Assembly: GCF_000208745.1 (NCBI RefSeq)
Contig: NC_030854.1
Span: 28,568,821 to 28,632,820, forward strand
Length of the DNA: 64,000 nucleotides
Source: Theobroma cacao
Lineage: Eukaryota > Streptophyta > Magnoliopsida > Malvales > Malvaceae
Reading direction: 5' to 3'
In this document: positions 10,131 through 22,646 of the stretch, in pieces
Position numbering within the stretch: position 1 is the first letter of the stretch
How the letters are laid out: each line of letters begins with the position of its first letter
Notes under the pieces: generated by a model
Databases searched by the model: none
What the model saw: the letters and a program-made list of their open reading frames with translations, nothing else
What the model was told of the DNA's origin: nothing
Position numbers and translations under genes: made by a program

Positions 10131-12847
10131 TGTCACGACCCGGAACTCCCATCGAGCCCGTGACAACCGTCGCAAAGCCTCGACAGACATTCTTCCCACG
10201 AATGCCTTTTGAGACCTCGCAAGGCTTTTGTACCAGTTTTTCCATTCCTCTCTCTTTCTTTTTTTTTTTGAATAATAAAATAAAATAAAAATATTAATTA
10301 AAATAATCTATTTTAATGTAAAACAATATATATATATATTTTTGAAACATTAAAAATTAATTTTCTACACATAAAAACAAAATAAATTTATACATACTGT
10401 AATATAGAAAACTATAGTATGCAATTTAAATTACAATGACACGTGGGCCCCTAAATAATTGAGAAGGTTTAAGTCTATAACCTTGCTTTCTAGGATGCAA
10501 CTTTGAAATTTACTTCTCGATGCAATTAACAGTCTACTGCCTATTCTGAGCCTGAAAAATGTATAGGAAGAAGGGGTGAGATTATAAAATCTCAGTGAGT
10601 AGACAAACATCATCAAAATAATCTAAAGCCGAGTAATAGGAGACAATTAAAATAATTCATCCCAACTCATATAAATAATTGGATTTCATCCAATTACTTA
10701 ACATGGCTTATGTACTTTTCAAAAACTTGGCCCTTACCAAAAATCCATTCTCGGGGATACCCCGCGAAGGCATCTTACCGAGGTCGCCAAGCTGTTTATT
10801 GTCACACACACAAACACATTTCACCTCTAACAACACAGCCGTTCCTTGGCGTTGGCTGAGTCCCAGTTTCACGTGGTGGCCAGCGTGAAGTGTACTCAAA
10901 TCCTACCTCAGGAGTTATCCTACGCGCCTCTCCAATCGAGATAAGCTCAATAATTGAGAACCGTGCCCCTCTAATTAGGCTGACCCACAGAACCCCCGTC
11001 ACTGTAGTACCCACTTTATAATCCACCAACCAATAAAATCACAATAGTATGACATGGCTCACTTAACACATTCAAGGCAAATCAAAGCAGTTCATATATT
11101 CTTTAAATCATAAAAATAACCAGTCATACCCACATTTATCATAAGCCATTTAATGTAAAATCATGGATAAACAACACAATCATAGTATAGGTCTCCAATT
11201 ACTCTATTTTTGAAATCATTATTAAATTTTTAAAATTTATAAAATTATTTTATAAAATCTCATTTTCCCATAAAATATAATAATTTTCCAATTAAATCAT
11301 TTTTCCATAAAATCACACAATTAAATAAATCTACTCTAGATAATTAAGACGATAGTAAGTTTACTCACTGTACTAGGAGTAGATATACTCCTATTCTCGA
11401 TCCTCGGGTGTAGTCTTTTACCCGTATCAGATAGCTCACCACCTATCCACAATACATGACACAAAAAATTCAATAATTTGTGTCAAATCAATATATATTA
11501 TTTCAGGCTCTTATCCATGCGTATGCACTAGATAGGGTGTGAAATGTTTGGACAATCGCTTAATCACAGTGTCCGACCTAACTTGCCTATACACGGTGTA
11601 AATTTCTAAGATCTCCAATTCAACTCCAATTCCATCCATTTCAATTTCAATTATCCAATTATATCCACAATACCTCAATGACTATGAACGTCGTCCAATT
11701 TATCAATTCAGACCACAAATTACGCTTTTACCCCTAGTGGGTAAAAATTTTAATTTTTTGCATAAAAAATTCTCATTAAATTTCCAACCTCATAATTCAT
11801 CATTTTTCCATCTAATTCTCTTAAAATAAAGTCAACCTCATCCTCACACACCATTGGCTAGATTCGGCCTAGAGAAATTCATGGAGAAAATGAATATTTT
11901 ACTAGTTGTTTTACTCATAAACATGCTAAACTAACACTAAACACTAACATAGTTCAAAATCAAATTAATCTAATAACTTTCTCTCTCTAAACCCATATGA
12001 TCAAATTTGAATCCATCATCAAAACACATAATTTAACCATGAAAAATAAGGAAAAACGAATGAAAATGATAAATCTTAAGCTAAGCTTGAAAAATCATAC
12101 CTTTAAACACTTGATTCCTTGAAAAATCACACTTTTTCTTTGAATTTTCTCACTCTAGGGTTTGTTCTTATTTCTCTCTCTCTCCTGCTGGTTTTGGCTG
12201 ACCCTTCCAATAAAGAATTCCGGAATTTTCAAGCCTTTTAATAGGCTTAATAAAATATTATAATTTTATTTACCTTTTGAATATTTGAATATTTTATTTT
12301 TTCTAGCCATCTTTTTTACTTTCTTTTTCTACCACTCAATCCTCTTCACTTATCCATGTCTTCCATGAAATTTCTAGACTTTTTCAAAGTTTTGGTGGAG
12401 CAAATGTTTAAAAATTACACTTTTACCCCCGTAAAGTAAAAAATTACATTTTTACCCCAAAAACTGAAAAATTGCCCATAGAAATATTTTTCATCCCTTA
12501 TACTCATACCATTCTCCAATTTGTCAAATGTGATCTAAATTCTCTCAAAATCTCAAATTTTGTCCGCGAGTGAAAAAATTACGATTTTGCCCCTTGATAG
12601 TGAAAATTTCGGTTTGACTCCAAATTGATCATCGAACTCCGAATTACCATTTTGAGTCATTCCTGAATTGTGAAACTTTTAATTTCACCTTAAAATTCCT
12701 ATTTGAACTATTTCGAAGCTTAATCGACTCAATGTACCATTAGGGGCAATATCGTCTTTTGACGATTTCTTGAACTTCCTAAATATACAAACATTCTATC
12801 GAGCATGTGAATGACATTATAATTATTTTACAAAGCAGGGTTTGACA
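10131..12847 (-). mobile_element. Solo LTR (copy 3) of the TGTCA...TGACA family with perfect 5-bp target duplication
   Basis: The plus strand starts TGTCACGACCCG at 10131 and ends GGGTTTGACA at 12847, giving TG...CA ends on either strand and inverted TGTCA/TGACA termini. The flanking 5-mers are identical: GTTAA at 10126-10130 and GTTAA at 12848-12852. There is no internal region, so this is a solo LTR, the usual product of recombination between the two LTRs of an inserted element. It is 2717 bp long, large for an LTR. Short open frames within it (around 10430-11030) show no known domain and I do not call them genes. Confidence 0.85.
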
Positions 12848-12852
12848 GTTAA

Positions 12853-14515
12853 TAAGCTTGAATTATTTTTAATGATATTAAAATTAATTCTAAGTTTATT
12901 GGAGTTTGGAATATCTATGTCCAAATAGAATCCCCATTTAGCTTCATAGAATTCAACTTGTTTAAGTTGGAATGCATGTTTTAATTTGGTTAATTAAATT
13001 GTATACAAAAATGACAGTTTTAACATGTTTGTCTTATTTTAGACAAGAAAACATGTTTGCTTTTAATTTAGACAAAAAAACATGTTTGGTCTTAATTTAG
13101 ACAAGAAAATATGTTTGTTTTAATGACAAGAAAATATCTTTCATCTTAATCTAGACAAAAAAACATAGTTGTCTCAATTTAAATAAGATAAAATATTTTT
13201 GTTTTAATTAAAGATGAGTTGTCTTAAATTAAGATAATGTTAAGAGGATTCTTGCAAAATGAATCTAGACATGATAAAAGGAGACTCCATGTTTGACTAT
13301 CACTCTTTTATTTATTATTAATTCTTTTAAAATAAGGATTGATAATAATAAAATAAGAGTTATTATTCAATAAAGAGATTTATTTTATCAAGAACTCTAA
13401 ATGATAGTTAAAGAATTAAATTATTTATTCTTTAATTTTAATTTTGATAATTATGGAGCATGTTTGATGCTTCTATAACTCTAAATGGATGGTCAAGATT
13501 GATTCAAAGTTGTTTCATTTTGATTAAACCTTTAAGGCAAGAGTTTTAATAAAAAGAGAAAAGATTGGAAGAATGGAGAGAACATACTTTTTCTTGAAAA
13601 AGTTTTAATCGTCACTTCTTTTCTCCTCTTCCAAAACTTTTTCGAAGAAAAGAGAGACAAAATCGATTACTATCTTGTAGTCTTGTATTCCATACCTTAT
13701 CCACTCAAGGTTCAAGTTGATAGTATTCTTAAAGAATAAGTGGTAAATTTGTTTAGTCGAAAAATTATTCATTGGTCGAAGAATAATTGGATTGCTTGCT
13801 TACTTTATAAATGAAATTTTTGAAATCTATGCTTTACAAAATCACATTAATCCACTAAGATCCAACTCCAATAGTTTAAAGAGTGCTCCTCATTTTGGTA
13901 TCTGGATTTATAGTTTGGTTTTCTTTTTGGGTTTTTCAACCCAATTAGGAAAATTTCTTTTATATGATTCTAATTTTTTTTTATTTTTATTTTTGAGACA
14001 TTAAAAATTAAGGGGTTTACATTAAATAAATAAAGACTCATTGATGATGGAATTTCAAGAAGGTTATGATTAATAGCTTCTTGAAAATTTGTAAGTGAGA
14101 GATTTTTCTTGAATTTTGTTATAATTGTTGGAGTTTCCAAGCAAAATCTTGATATAAAAGAGTTTTTATTTATTTCAAAAGTAGAATAAAATTAAATATT
14201 TAATAAGGCTTGAAAATAATAAATAATTAATTAGATACTAATTAAAGGGATGTTGTGAGAATGCTAATACCTTCCTCACATGTAATTATACTCCTGAACC
14301 TAAATCTGTCTTGTAAACTAGGACCTATTTTTGTTGTCTATAACTAGTTATTTGTTGTCTTAAACCTTTTAATTCATTGTAGTTTAAATTTATTTATTTA
14401 TTTTTCTATTATTTTGTTCATATTCTTTGTACATAATTTATTTAGTCACACACAAGACATGAATTACCATACTTGAGATGACAAATTACTATATTTAATA
14501 TTCCCTTCACAAATA
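12853..14515. other. AT-rich repeat-like DNA to the right of the solo LTR
   Basis: Resumes the sequence interrupted by the solo LTR. It contains the short tandem array at 13018-13215 and stretches that look like retroelement untranslated DNA. No protein motif or intact frame. Confidence 0.4.
13018..13215. repeat. Imperfect tandem repeat, unit about 35 bp
   Basis: Repeats of TTTAGACAAGAAAACATGTTTG type (near 13040, 13070, 13098, 13128 and later, more diverged copies), with variable spacing. Confidence 0.65.
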
Positions 14516-16201
14516 TGAAATTATCCATTTGTTGTCCTCTTTGAGCTTTTTTTTTTTTTTTAAATTAAACCTTAACTAAGGATCACCCTCCACAATGGGG
14601 GGCAAATGAAAAGAAAGATTAAGGCCTTACTTCAAAGATAAAAAATGCCTTGTATTGATTGGGTCTCAATATAATATAAAGAAAAAAGAAAAAATGATGA
14701 AAAAATAAAAAAAATGAAAAAGAGACACAAGAGGCATGCAAAAACTAAGGTCTTGAGGAGAATCCTTCACATGACAAGAAATGATCGTTGATTTGATTAC
14801 CCTTAAACACATATTTTGGGCTTATTTACCTTTTCTTTCGAAACCCCTAGTTGTAGCCTACATTACGTACTTAGAAAAGTCCATTTTGATCAGGTATGAA
14901 TACTTAAATTGAAGAGTTTTCTTTTGAGATTCATTTATTTGTTTTGGGACAATTTTGAATTCTTCAAGTGCATGGTGGAACGATCAATCACAAAAAATGA
15001 AAAAAAAAAAAAAGAAGGGAAGTTCAAGTTGAAAACCCAAAATGGGAGACTTGAACATAAGAAAGAAAACACCTACATTGAAAACCTGAAAAGGCAGTCT
15101 AAGTATGAATCTAAGAGACACATGGAATGAAGGGCAAGCATCGAAGTTCGCAAAAGTAATTGGCAAGATAAAGGCAAGGTTTGATCAAATGCACTCAAAA
15201 TATCAAGGACATTAATGAATGCGTTTCTTTCTAGAAGTAATCTTAGATTAATAAGACATTATTCGAATGTTCATTATTTAGATACAAATTTGTTACCCTA
15301 GTTTACAATTCTTTTTCTTAAATGTAACTTTTCTTGGAACTTTAATTATTTTCCAATTATCCCATTTTTTCAACCAATTTTCCATTTTACCATGAATTGA
15401 GGAGATTTGAAAGTGCATTATATTTGTCATTAAATTGAAATGATAATGAATAAAGGATTAACATCATACATTGAAATCAGTGAAAAAGAAAGCAATTAGT
15501 GATGAATGAACAAAGAATCAAATGACCTTAATCTCTTGGGGGTGAAAAAGCGAAAGCATTCAAAAGAGAAAGGGACTTTAGCGAAACGTAAAATTGTCAA
15601 GAATGAATCATGATTGGATTGAAAAAGACAGGATAAAGAATCAATGATGAAATTTGAGGACCTCTGAAAAATCATAAATATGGATGCATGACATCATCAT
15701 AGTAGTCAAGCATTTGCATACCATGATAACAATTTGCATCATAAGCTTTTAGAAATGATATTTGTTTATTCAATTTAAAGTTATGTAGCCTCATTCCAAA
15801 TGAGAAGTTTATTCCTTTTAAAGTCACTTAACTTCATTCCAGATAATAAGCTTATTCATTTTAAAGTTATGTAGCTTCAATTTAGATGAAGAGCTTATTA
15901 CTTTTAAAGTTACGTAACTTCATTCTAGATGAAGAGCTTATTCATTTTAAAGTTACATAGCCTCATTCTAGATGAGGAGCTTATTCATTTAAAAGTTATG
16001 TAGCCTCATTTCAGATGAATTGCTTATTCATTTTAAAGTTGCGTAACCTCATTCTAGATGAACAGTTTATTTCTTTTTTAAGGTTACATAGCGTCATCCT
16101 AAATGAAAAGCTTTATCTTTGAAAATTTACCTTTTCGGCCAAATGGTGTCTACGTTCTTGCACCATTCTTGATTCTCAAGAAATGTGAAAAAAATGGCAG
16201 C
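14516..16201 (+). mobile_element. 3' internal region of an LTR retroelement (non-coding, ends at LTR copy B)
   Basis: Lies directly upstream of the LTR-like copy B and ends in GTGAAAAAAATGGCAGC, a purine-rich tract in the right place for a polypurine tract. It contains the 43-bp tandem array and no intact pol frame. Long non-coding stretches with tandem repeats before the 3' LTR are common in plant Ty3/gypsy elements. Assignment is by context. Confidence 0.45.
15760..16120. repeat. Tandem array, about 8 copies of a 43-bp unit
   Basis: Unit starts are exactly 43 bp apart at 15792, 15835, 15878, 15921, 15964, 16007 and 16050, with a last diverged copy at 16094. A typical unit holds CATTCTAGATGAAGAGC, TTATTCATTTTAAAG and TTACATAGCCT. 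Copies differ by a few bases each, so the array is not recent. Confidence 0.9.
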
Positions 16202-16660
16202 TGTAGACACCTCATTTTGTCCAGAGTATTGAACTTTGAAAATAAAAAATAAAAAACAAAAAAAAAAGAAGGGAGATACTTATGAAAAGATAAAGATATG
16301 TTTGTACCAATCTTAATCAAATTAAAAATCTGAAGAGAGATTAGGTTAAATTAAATTAAAACTCAAGAAAACAATTCAATAAGGAATAGAAGACATTGGT
16401 TATAAATATAGTCAAGCATCAGGGCCAATCAACACACGTAAAGACAGAGACAGAGAAAAAATTAAGGAAAGAAAATGGAAAAATTAGGGAAAGGAAAAAA
16501 AAAAAGAAAAGCAGAGGTATTTGAAAAAAAAGAGAAAATAGTTCCTGGTTTCTTGGGTTTTAATTTATTATAGATCTAGGAGAATCAATTTAGTTTCTAA
16601 AAAAACTATTTTGATTAAAGGGAAAGATAAAAAAAAAAACGGAAAGATTGTCCTAATTTC
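16202..16660 (+). mobile_element. LTR-like repeat, copy B (begins TGTAGACACC)
   Basis: Starts TGTAGACACCTCATTTTGTC, a start shared by a widespread class of plant LTRs, right after a purine-rich tract. It runs parallel to 1727-2205 (shared GAAGAGAGATTAGG, AAGCATCAGGGCCAA, AGATCTAGGAGAATC). A TATA-type motif (TATAAATATAG) lies near 16402. Likely a 3' LTR; its end is not clearly defined. Confidence 0.55.
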
Positions 16661-16889
16661 TTGCCTATTGGAACCATCAGAACATGGTAGCCATGGCTGA
16701 GATCGAACGAAAATAGAAGAAGATCTTTTTGCTTTTATTTTGGGCAGAGGTAGAAGTAGCAAGAGAAACAAAGAAAATAACTCCTCTGATCCCTTCATTG
16801 ATCGAACCAACCTTTCTTCTTTTGCTTGATACACAGAACCTCTGCTCTCTCTTTCTTCCATTTTGTGACTTTCTCTCTTATCACTCCAT

Positions 16890-18420
16890 CAACCATCAAC
16901 AATCACTAGATAGCAAAATATCAAAAAAACACATGTTAAAAGATATAAATGTTGGTCCGTATGGAGTGCTAAAGGAAAGGTGAATAGCACTAAAAATTTT
17001 AAGCTCAACCTTTTTTGAATGATAGAGTTTTTAATTGAATAAGAAAAATGAATGTAAAACTTGTAGTGACTGAAAGACGCCAAGTAAGAAAGGGTAAAGA
17101 GAAGTGGACAATGCAAGACTATTTATAGTGGTTCGGTCTCCTTGACCTATATCCACTACCTTGATCTGTCAATCAAGAATTTTCAACCTAACTTCACTTT
17201 ACCAGTGGAATTAACAGCTTCCACTAATCTTTTACAAGGTGAGCTTCTAACCCAAACTTTGATCCCTTTCAACAAGCTTTAGAGTAGTTCCCACACTCTA
17301 ATTTCTCAAGAAAAAGAAGAAAAAGAAGTACAACTAAGTGCCTTGACAATTCTGGACAGATTACAATCAAGCTCAAACACTTTTTTTATATATAAAATGA
17401 AGAACAAGTGTTTTTTGGTGAAGAATATTTTATTTTTTGCTCGAAGTAGCTATTTTCTTTTCAAATCTATTTTTTTTTACTGTTAGAGCTTCCTTTTATA
17501 CCTAGGGAGTTTTTTTGTTGAAGACAGTTTCTAGTTGTTAGAAACAACTCTGATGCATTTCTAGCCTTTATTTTGTCCTCTAGAGTTTAAATTTAAAAAA
17601 TGAGACAGACTTCAACTAATAGGTTACAAGTAGCTCTAACCGATTACAGCTTCTTTACTTTGCATTGTCCTGTTGTTGTGTTCTTTACTTTAACCGATTA
17701 CACGAGGCTCTAACCAATTAAAAGTTCTCTGTCTTCAAACTTCTCTTTTTCAATAAACTTCCTCTAACTGGTTATGGCAAGCTCTAACCAATTACAAACT
17801 TTCTGTTTTCACTTCTCTACACAGTAGTTTTTCTCTAATTGGTTAGCTCTTTCTTTAATTGATTGAAGCTTTACTTCATTCAACCATAAACGATTAAAAT
17901 CAACTTTAATCGACTGGAAGATTTTTGAATTTTGAACTTATCCATTTTGGCTCCCTTCAACAGTTAACTATATTTTCAAACTTGTTTTTGACGCTTGAAG
18001 ATACTAGGACCTTGTGCTCTAACCAATTAACGGACCTCTTAACCAATTAACATATTTTTTATTTGCTTTAACTTATCACACAATCATGCCTTAACTGATT
18101 AAGGTCCCTTGATAATTAGTTACTAAGGTTTTGTTTTTGTTCACTACTTGCTCTTTTCCTCTTAACTGATTAACTCTTCATTAAACTTAGTAAGCTCCTT
18201 GACTTGCCTTTAATTAACCACTTTGTTAGAAGTATTAAATTAAATCCTACATACTTAAACAACAAGATTAGACATTAATGAATGAAGAATGTTTTGGCAT
18301 CATAAAAAACATATGAAATCAACAATAAAATGACTATAATATCTTCTATAAATGATAATAATTTTAGATTACAAATTCAGTACAAAAAATGAGTTTTCTG
18401 CCCATCAAATGATAAAAATG
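16890..18420 (-). mobile_element. Copia-like LTR / leader region with repeated TAACCAATTA-type motifs
   Basis: Read on the minus strand, the segment contains phrases typical of plant Ty1/copia LTRs and leaders: GGATATAGGTCAAGGAGACC with GAACCACTATAAATAG (17111-17160, a TATA promoter) and CATCTTGTTG-like text near 18250. About fourteen copies of TAACC(G/A)ATTA or its complement occur between 17635 and 18180. No gag or pol frame is visible. The family call is by resemblance and could be wrong. Confidence 0.4.
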
Positions 18421-19640
18421 TCTAAGTTTATAGTAGGACATAAACATGGGTTTAGTATCTGATAACTGTTTGTAAAGAGTTGAACCTCATAAATCACATT
18501 CAAATCCTGAAATTTTGTTTTCTAGACTTCATACCACCTCCTCCATCTATCTTTTTCTCTACTTTTTTCCTTATTAGTAAAAAATCAATTTGCATTTTTA
18601 TTGATATGTTTGGGCTACTCTACTAATTCCTATCTATCTTTTTTATTTTTTTCTCTCTTTTGATTAAGCTTGAGAAAGCACGTCAAATGAAAACTCGAAT
18701 TGAGTTTTGGCTGTGGATCATAGATATGTGCTTTCCATTGTGTGGAATTAGAAAACATATTTAGTTATTCACATATTTTAATAAATGTTTATTTATTAAA
18801 AATAATATCTAATAATTTTATATATTTTAATATTAATAATTATTAATATTATATTATTATATTATTATTTACCATGTTATTATTTATTATTTTAAAGGAT
18901 AAAGTTAAAAAGTTAAAATTTACATTAAACAAAAGATAAGTTTACTCAACTTTATATTTTTATATAAAAATAATAAATTTATATTACATTTTAATAAAAC
19001 GCTTCTAAACCAAACATTACAATGTAATTTTGCCAATATAACATTTTTTACAATTATTACTTTATCATATTATACCAATCATTCTAGAGTTATTTTATCA
19101 ACAATCACATTCTTAGTAATCACATACTTTGTAATTACACTACCAATAATACCGAATGCCACTTTGATCTAGTCAATCTCCACCATATAACAGAAAAGAC
19201 GACTTTAACGAAAGAATCATAAATATAGCCATTTCACTATCACCACGTCAAAAAAAAAAAAAACAAAACATCATATGTCAACTAACACATGTCCTCATTT
19301 ATTATTTAACATCAAATTTCATGGAAATGCTAACAACGAAATCATTTTATTATAATATTAAAAACGTAAATACTAACAAATTATTTTTCAAATTGTAATG
19401 ATTAAAATAATATATGTTTTCAACTTTAAAAATCTCAAGTATAATTTATTCTTATTAGAGACATTGATTACAAATTATAGATAGATAATTATAGATTATG
19501 AATCTATTATGAATTAAAATTTTATAATTATGATCAACTTATGTCAAGTTTCATTATTTTAACTCCTATAAAATTAAATCGGTGAATCATAAATATGATA
19601 TATCATACCAACTAATTAATAAAAAGCTAATCAAACTGCG
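18421..19640. other. AT-rich intergenic spacer upstream of FAD2
   Basis: Very AT-rich, with TTATTATTAT runs around 18820-18900 and a poly-A near 19250. No gene, RNA or clear transposon end was seen. Confidence 0.5.
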
Positions 19641-19971
19641 TATCAAGGCGGATGTTAGAGAAAATCGAGACAGAGGGTATTTCCGTCAAAATAATAGAAA
19701 AACGGAACAATCCCCACACGGTAGTCCCATTGCAGCCTTGCTCAGGTGATTGAAAGGATATTTTTCCGAAGACAAACCTTCTACGCAATCTCCACCGTAC
19801 ACAAAAAAGCGACGGGTCTGATGGAAGAATCATAATTCAGCCATTCATGTACCGCCACGTGGAAAGCACGAAACAGACCAAAGGACATGTCGTAGGGGAA
19901 GTGGCGAATGGGTCCCCCCTCGAAGGAGGGAAAGCTAAGCTTAAATACAGGCCTCGGCTCTTCACTTCGAA
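19641..19971 (+). promoter_or_regulatory. FAD2 promoter with G-box and TATA-like box
   Basis: GC content rises sharply here relative to the spacer. A palindromic G-box CCACGTGG lies at 19855-19862, a target of bZIP and bHLH factors. A TATA-like TTAAATA lies at 19941-19947, putting the start of transcription near 19970. The non-coding first exon and its donor site follow directly. Confidence 0.6.
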
Positions 19972-20086
19972 AAAGAGGCCGTCTATTCACACGGCCACAA
20001 AAGGGTAGAGGTTGAGAAAGCTTTTGTTTTAGAGAGAGGGAGAGAGGCCAAGAAAAGAAACAGAGGTTTTCTATCTCCATTTTGAG
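19972..20086 (+). other. FAD2: FAD2 non-coding exon 1 (5'UTR)
   Basis: Pyrimidine- and purine-rich leader ending TTTTGAG before a GT donor at 20087. Plant FAD2 genes classically have one intron in the 5'UTR, and the matching acceptor (TTCAG, 22631-22635) lies 11 bases before the coding ATG. The exact start is inferred from the TATA-like box. Confidence 0.6.
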
Positions 20087-22635
20087 GTACTCTCTTTTTT
20101 GCGTTGATTTGACGTTATCATTAATTTATTCCTTGCCATTAAATCCTCCTTTTTTTTGGTCTATGCTTGCATTTGTGTGTTGTTTTGATTTTTAGATTTA
20201 GTTGTAATGTAATTGATTTCATGTTCCCAGTTTATAATGGAGATTAAGATCTCTTGCTTTTTCGAGCTTAGATTTGAGGTTTTGATGTAATCTATCATTG
20301 GCATTCCGAGATTTTTCATCTCTCTGAGTTCGGATCTGAACACCATATTTATCGGATCTTAATCCGTTCTTCATTTTGATTAAGCTTCCAATACTATTTC
20401 TCCATAGATCTTATTTTTCGCTTGTTTAGTTTTTTTTTCCATCTCCTTTCTTTCTGTTTGAATTTTTTGAATAATTATTCCTTTTCATTTTCAACTGTAA
20501 ACTTCATGTTTTGCTTTGGCATGTTGTTTTAATTAGAGATTGCAAAATCTTTGATTATAGTAATGAATAAAGAATCATGTGGGCTAAAACTTTTGTTGTT
20601 ATCTTTGTGTCTTGTCGTTTAACGAAAGGAAGAGCCAAATGCTTAAAATAATCTCAGATGCGATGAACTATAATAAGAACATGTTCGGCCCATGCCTGTT
20701 CCGTCCAAGTTTAAGATGCCGGTCTTAGTTGTAGCTTTTTTGGCGGCGTTTTTGGAATTTTATTTCTTGTTTTCTTTTAAGACAAGTAGCAATTTTTTTC
20801 AATATTAAAATTAAGTTGTCACTCGCGCTCCACTTGATTAAATTATATTTGTCACTGGCCGAAGAATATGAAAAATAATCGAATAATAGAATTTGGAGTT
20901 TTTTTTTTTTGAATTTACATGTTTAACCTTTTCGTGAATCTTTCGGATACCAATTAACCCAACACGTTTATTAGATAATTAGGGAGACTATTAAGTCAAT
21001 TTGGGTATAGGGGATACCGTTGGGTAAGACAGTGAGGCTGTGAGAGATCTGTGACTGAAAAATTGGGACGGTCTATTTGACTTTGGTCTGATTGATGCTA
21101 ACAAACGGTGTGTATCACCCCTTGCTTTTTAAGATTTGTATGGTTATCAGCCTGATTCCGGGTCCGTAGGTGACTCAGTGGGTGACTGTAGCATTGCCTG
21201 CCTGTGGGTATGTGATCTTACTCCAATTTCCAAAAAGTCTGCGTTTTCTATTACGTGTAGCTCATACCACTACATAAATCAACTTCTTGGAAGTTGGACT
21301 ATGTCTCTTTGATAAGGTTGACGAGCAATATTTCTTTTCTTCATCGGTGGCCGGCGCTAGCACGCCACGCCTTTAGCCGAAAGATACAATACATTGATTT
21401 GTTCTCTGTTCTCATTTCCACGAGAAAAACATTAGATTACATTTACATGTATCCGTGACCATGCAATTTGCGCTTAACCAATCAGGTCACTAAAAGACTT
21501 TTTTATTGTGCGAGTTATAAGCTCAATCAATTACGTAAGTAACATTCATTGTATGAACATGTATATTGATTACGTGAACGTGATTGATTTGACTTTTCAG
21601 TACGTTATAGGACGGTCTGTTTAATAGACGAAGTTAGGGATACTTTTATTACTAGTACAAGTAATAATAGTTGTAATTGATGATGTAGAATTAGTGATAC
21701 TATTAATTTTAGAAAAAGTTAAAGAGTATGGCTTTGGCCATGAAAATAGGAATCGTAAAATCCGCCTAACACGGAGGGTCCATTACTCTAAAATTAGTGT
21801 CCACTTATCTTTTTGTAATATTAGTCTATGCTAATAAGTGCATTAGACCATTAGATATTTAGATATACACTCCTTGAATAATTTATATGGGGAAATTGTC
21901 AATGATGCGACATTATTTATTGTACGAATAATATGGTTTCGCATCTTGACTTTCGGTAGAACTATTGAAGTTGGAGTCAAAAACTTCATTTGGAAGTAGA
22001 TAAAAGGTGAGCCCAGAGCAGGAATAAGAATCGATACAAAGCAATGAAGCGGAAAAATAGAACTCGAATGGTATATGTGCGCTTTCATTGGTCAACTTTA
22101 CCTCACTTGTCGCGCTGGTCTCCTTAATGGATTAGTAGAGTCTCCCATTTCTTCTGATAGATATTTTGTCAATGCGTCTGTTATTATATGAACTTTTTAT
22201 TTTTTTTTCCTCTATAGATCATTAACTTTTTCACAAGAATTTTTATGTTTTCTCTACTTTTCTGGGACATGTTTCCTGCTTTTCTTTTACTTTTAAATTC
22301 CTGGCTGTGAGCGAGGCTAAAGCGGTCGGGCTTGCAAGTTGGTTGATCTTTGGTCTTGTGCCTAATTAGAATTAGTTGTAACTGCAAAGCGTGGAGGTTT
22401 TTTCTTTTCAAATTGTAAGTGTTATTCGCGTGCATCTTCTTAATGCATTGATCTTGGCTTTCACATTGAGCTTATATGAGTTTGTGTTTTGGAGATATAT
22501 GCTGTCGGTTGGTTAGTCAAGGAAATTAATATTGAAAGTAATAAGTTTAGTGATAATTTTTATCTGTTTGCTTTAACTTAATTTTCCAAGAAACTGCATT
22601 TGGTGTTAACGTTTTGCTACCTTTATCTTCTTCAG
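20087..22635 (+). other. FAD2: FAD2 5'UTR intron (2549 bp)
   Basis: GT at 20087-20088 and TTCAG at 22631-22635, with a T-rich 5' portion. Leader introns of FAD2 genes in several species act as enhancers of expression; that this one does so is inference. It contains no gene; short open frames on either strand (for example 21843-22435) lack any known motif. Confidence 0.65.
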
Positions 22636-22646
22636 GGTGAGGAACA

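Noticed and set aside
10431..11029. Overlapping open frames on both strands around 10.4-11.0 kb
   Set aside because: They lie inside the solo LTR, have no known domain and overlap in opposite strands; they are chance frames in the GC-richer part of the LTR.
16568..17116. Overlapping frames of 75-97 codons near 16.6-17.1 kb
   Set aside because: They fall in LTR-like repeat DNA on both strands and show no motif.
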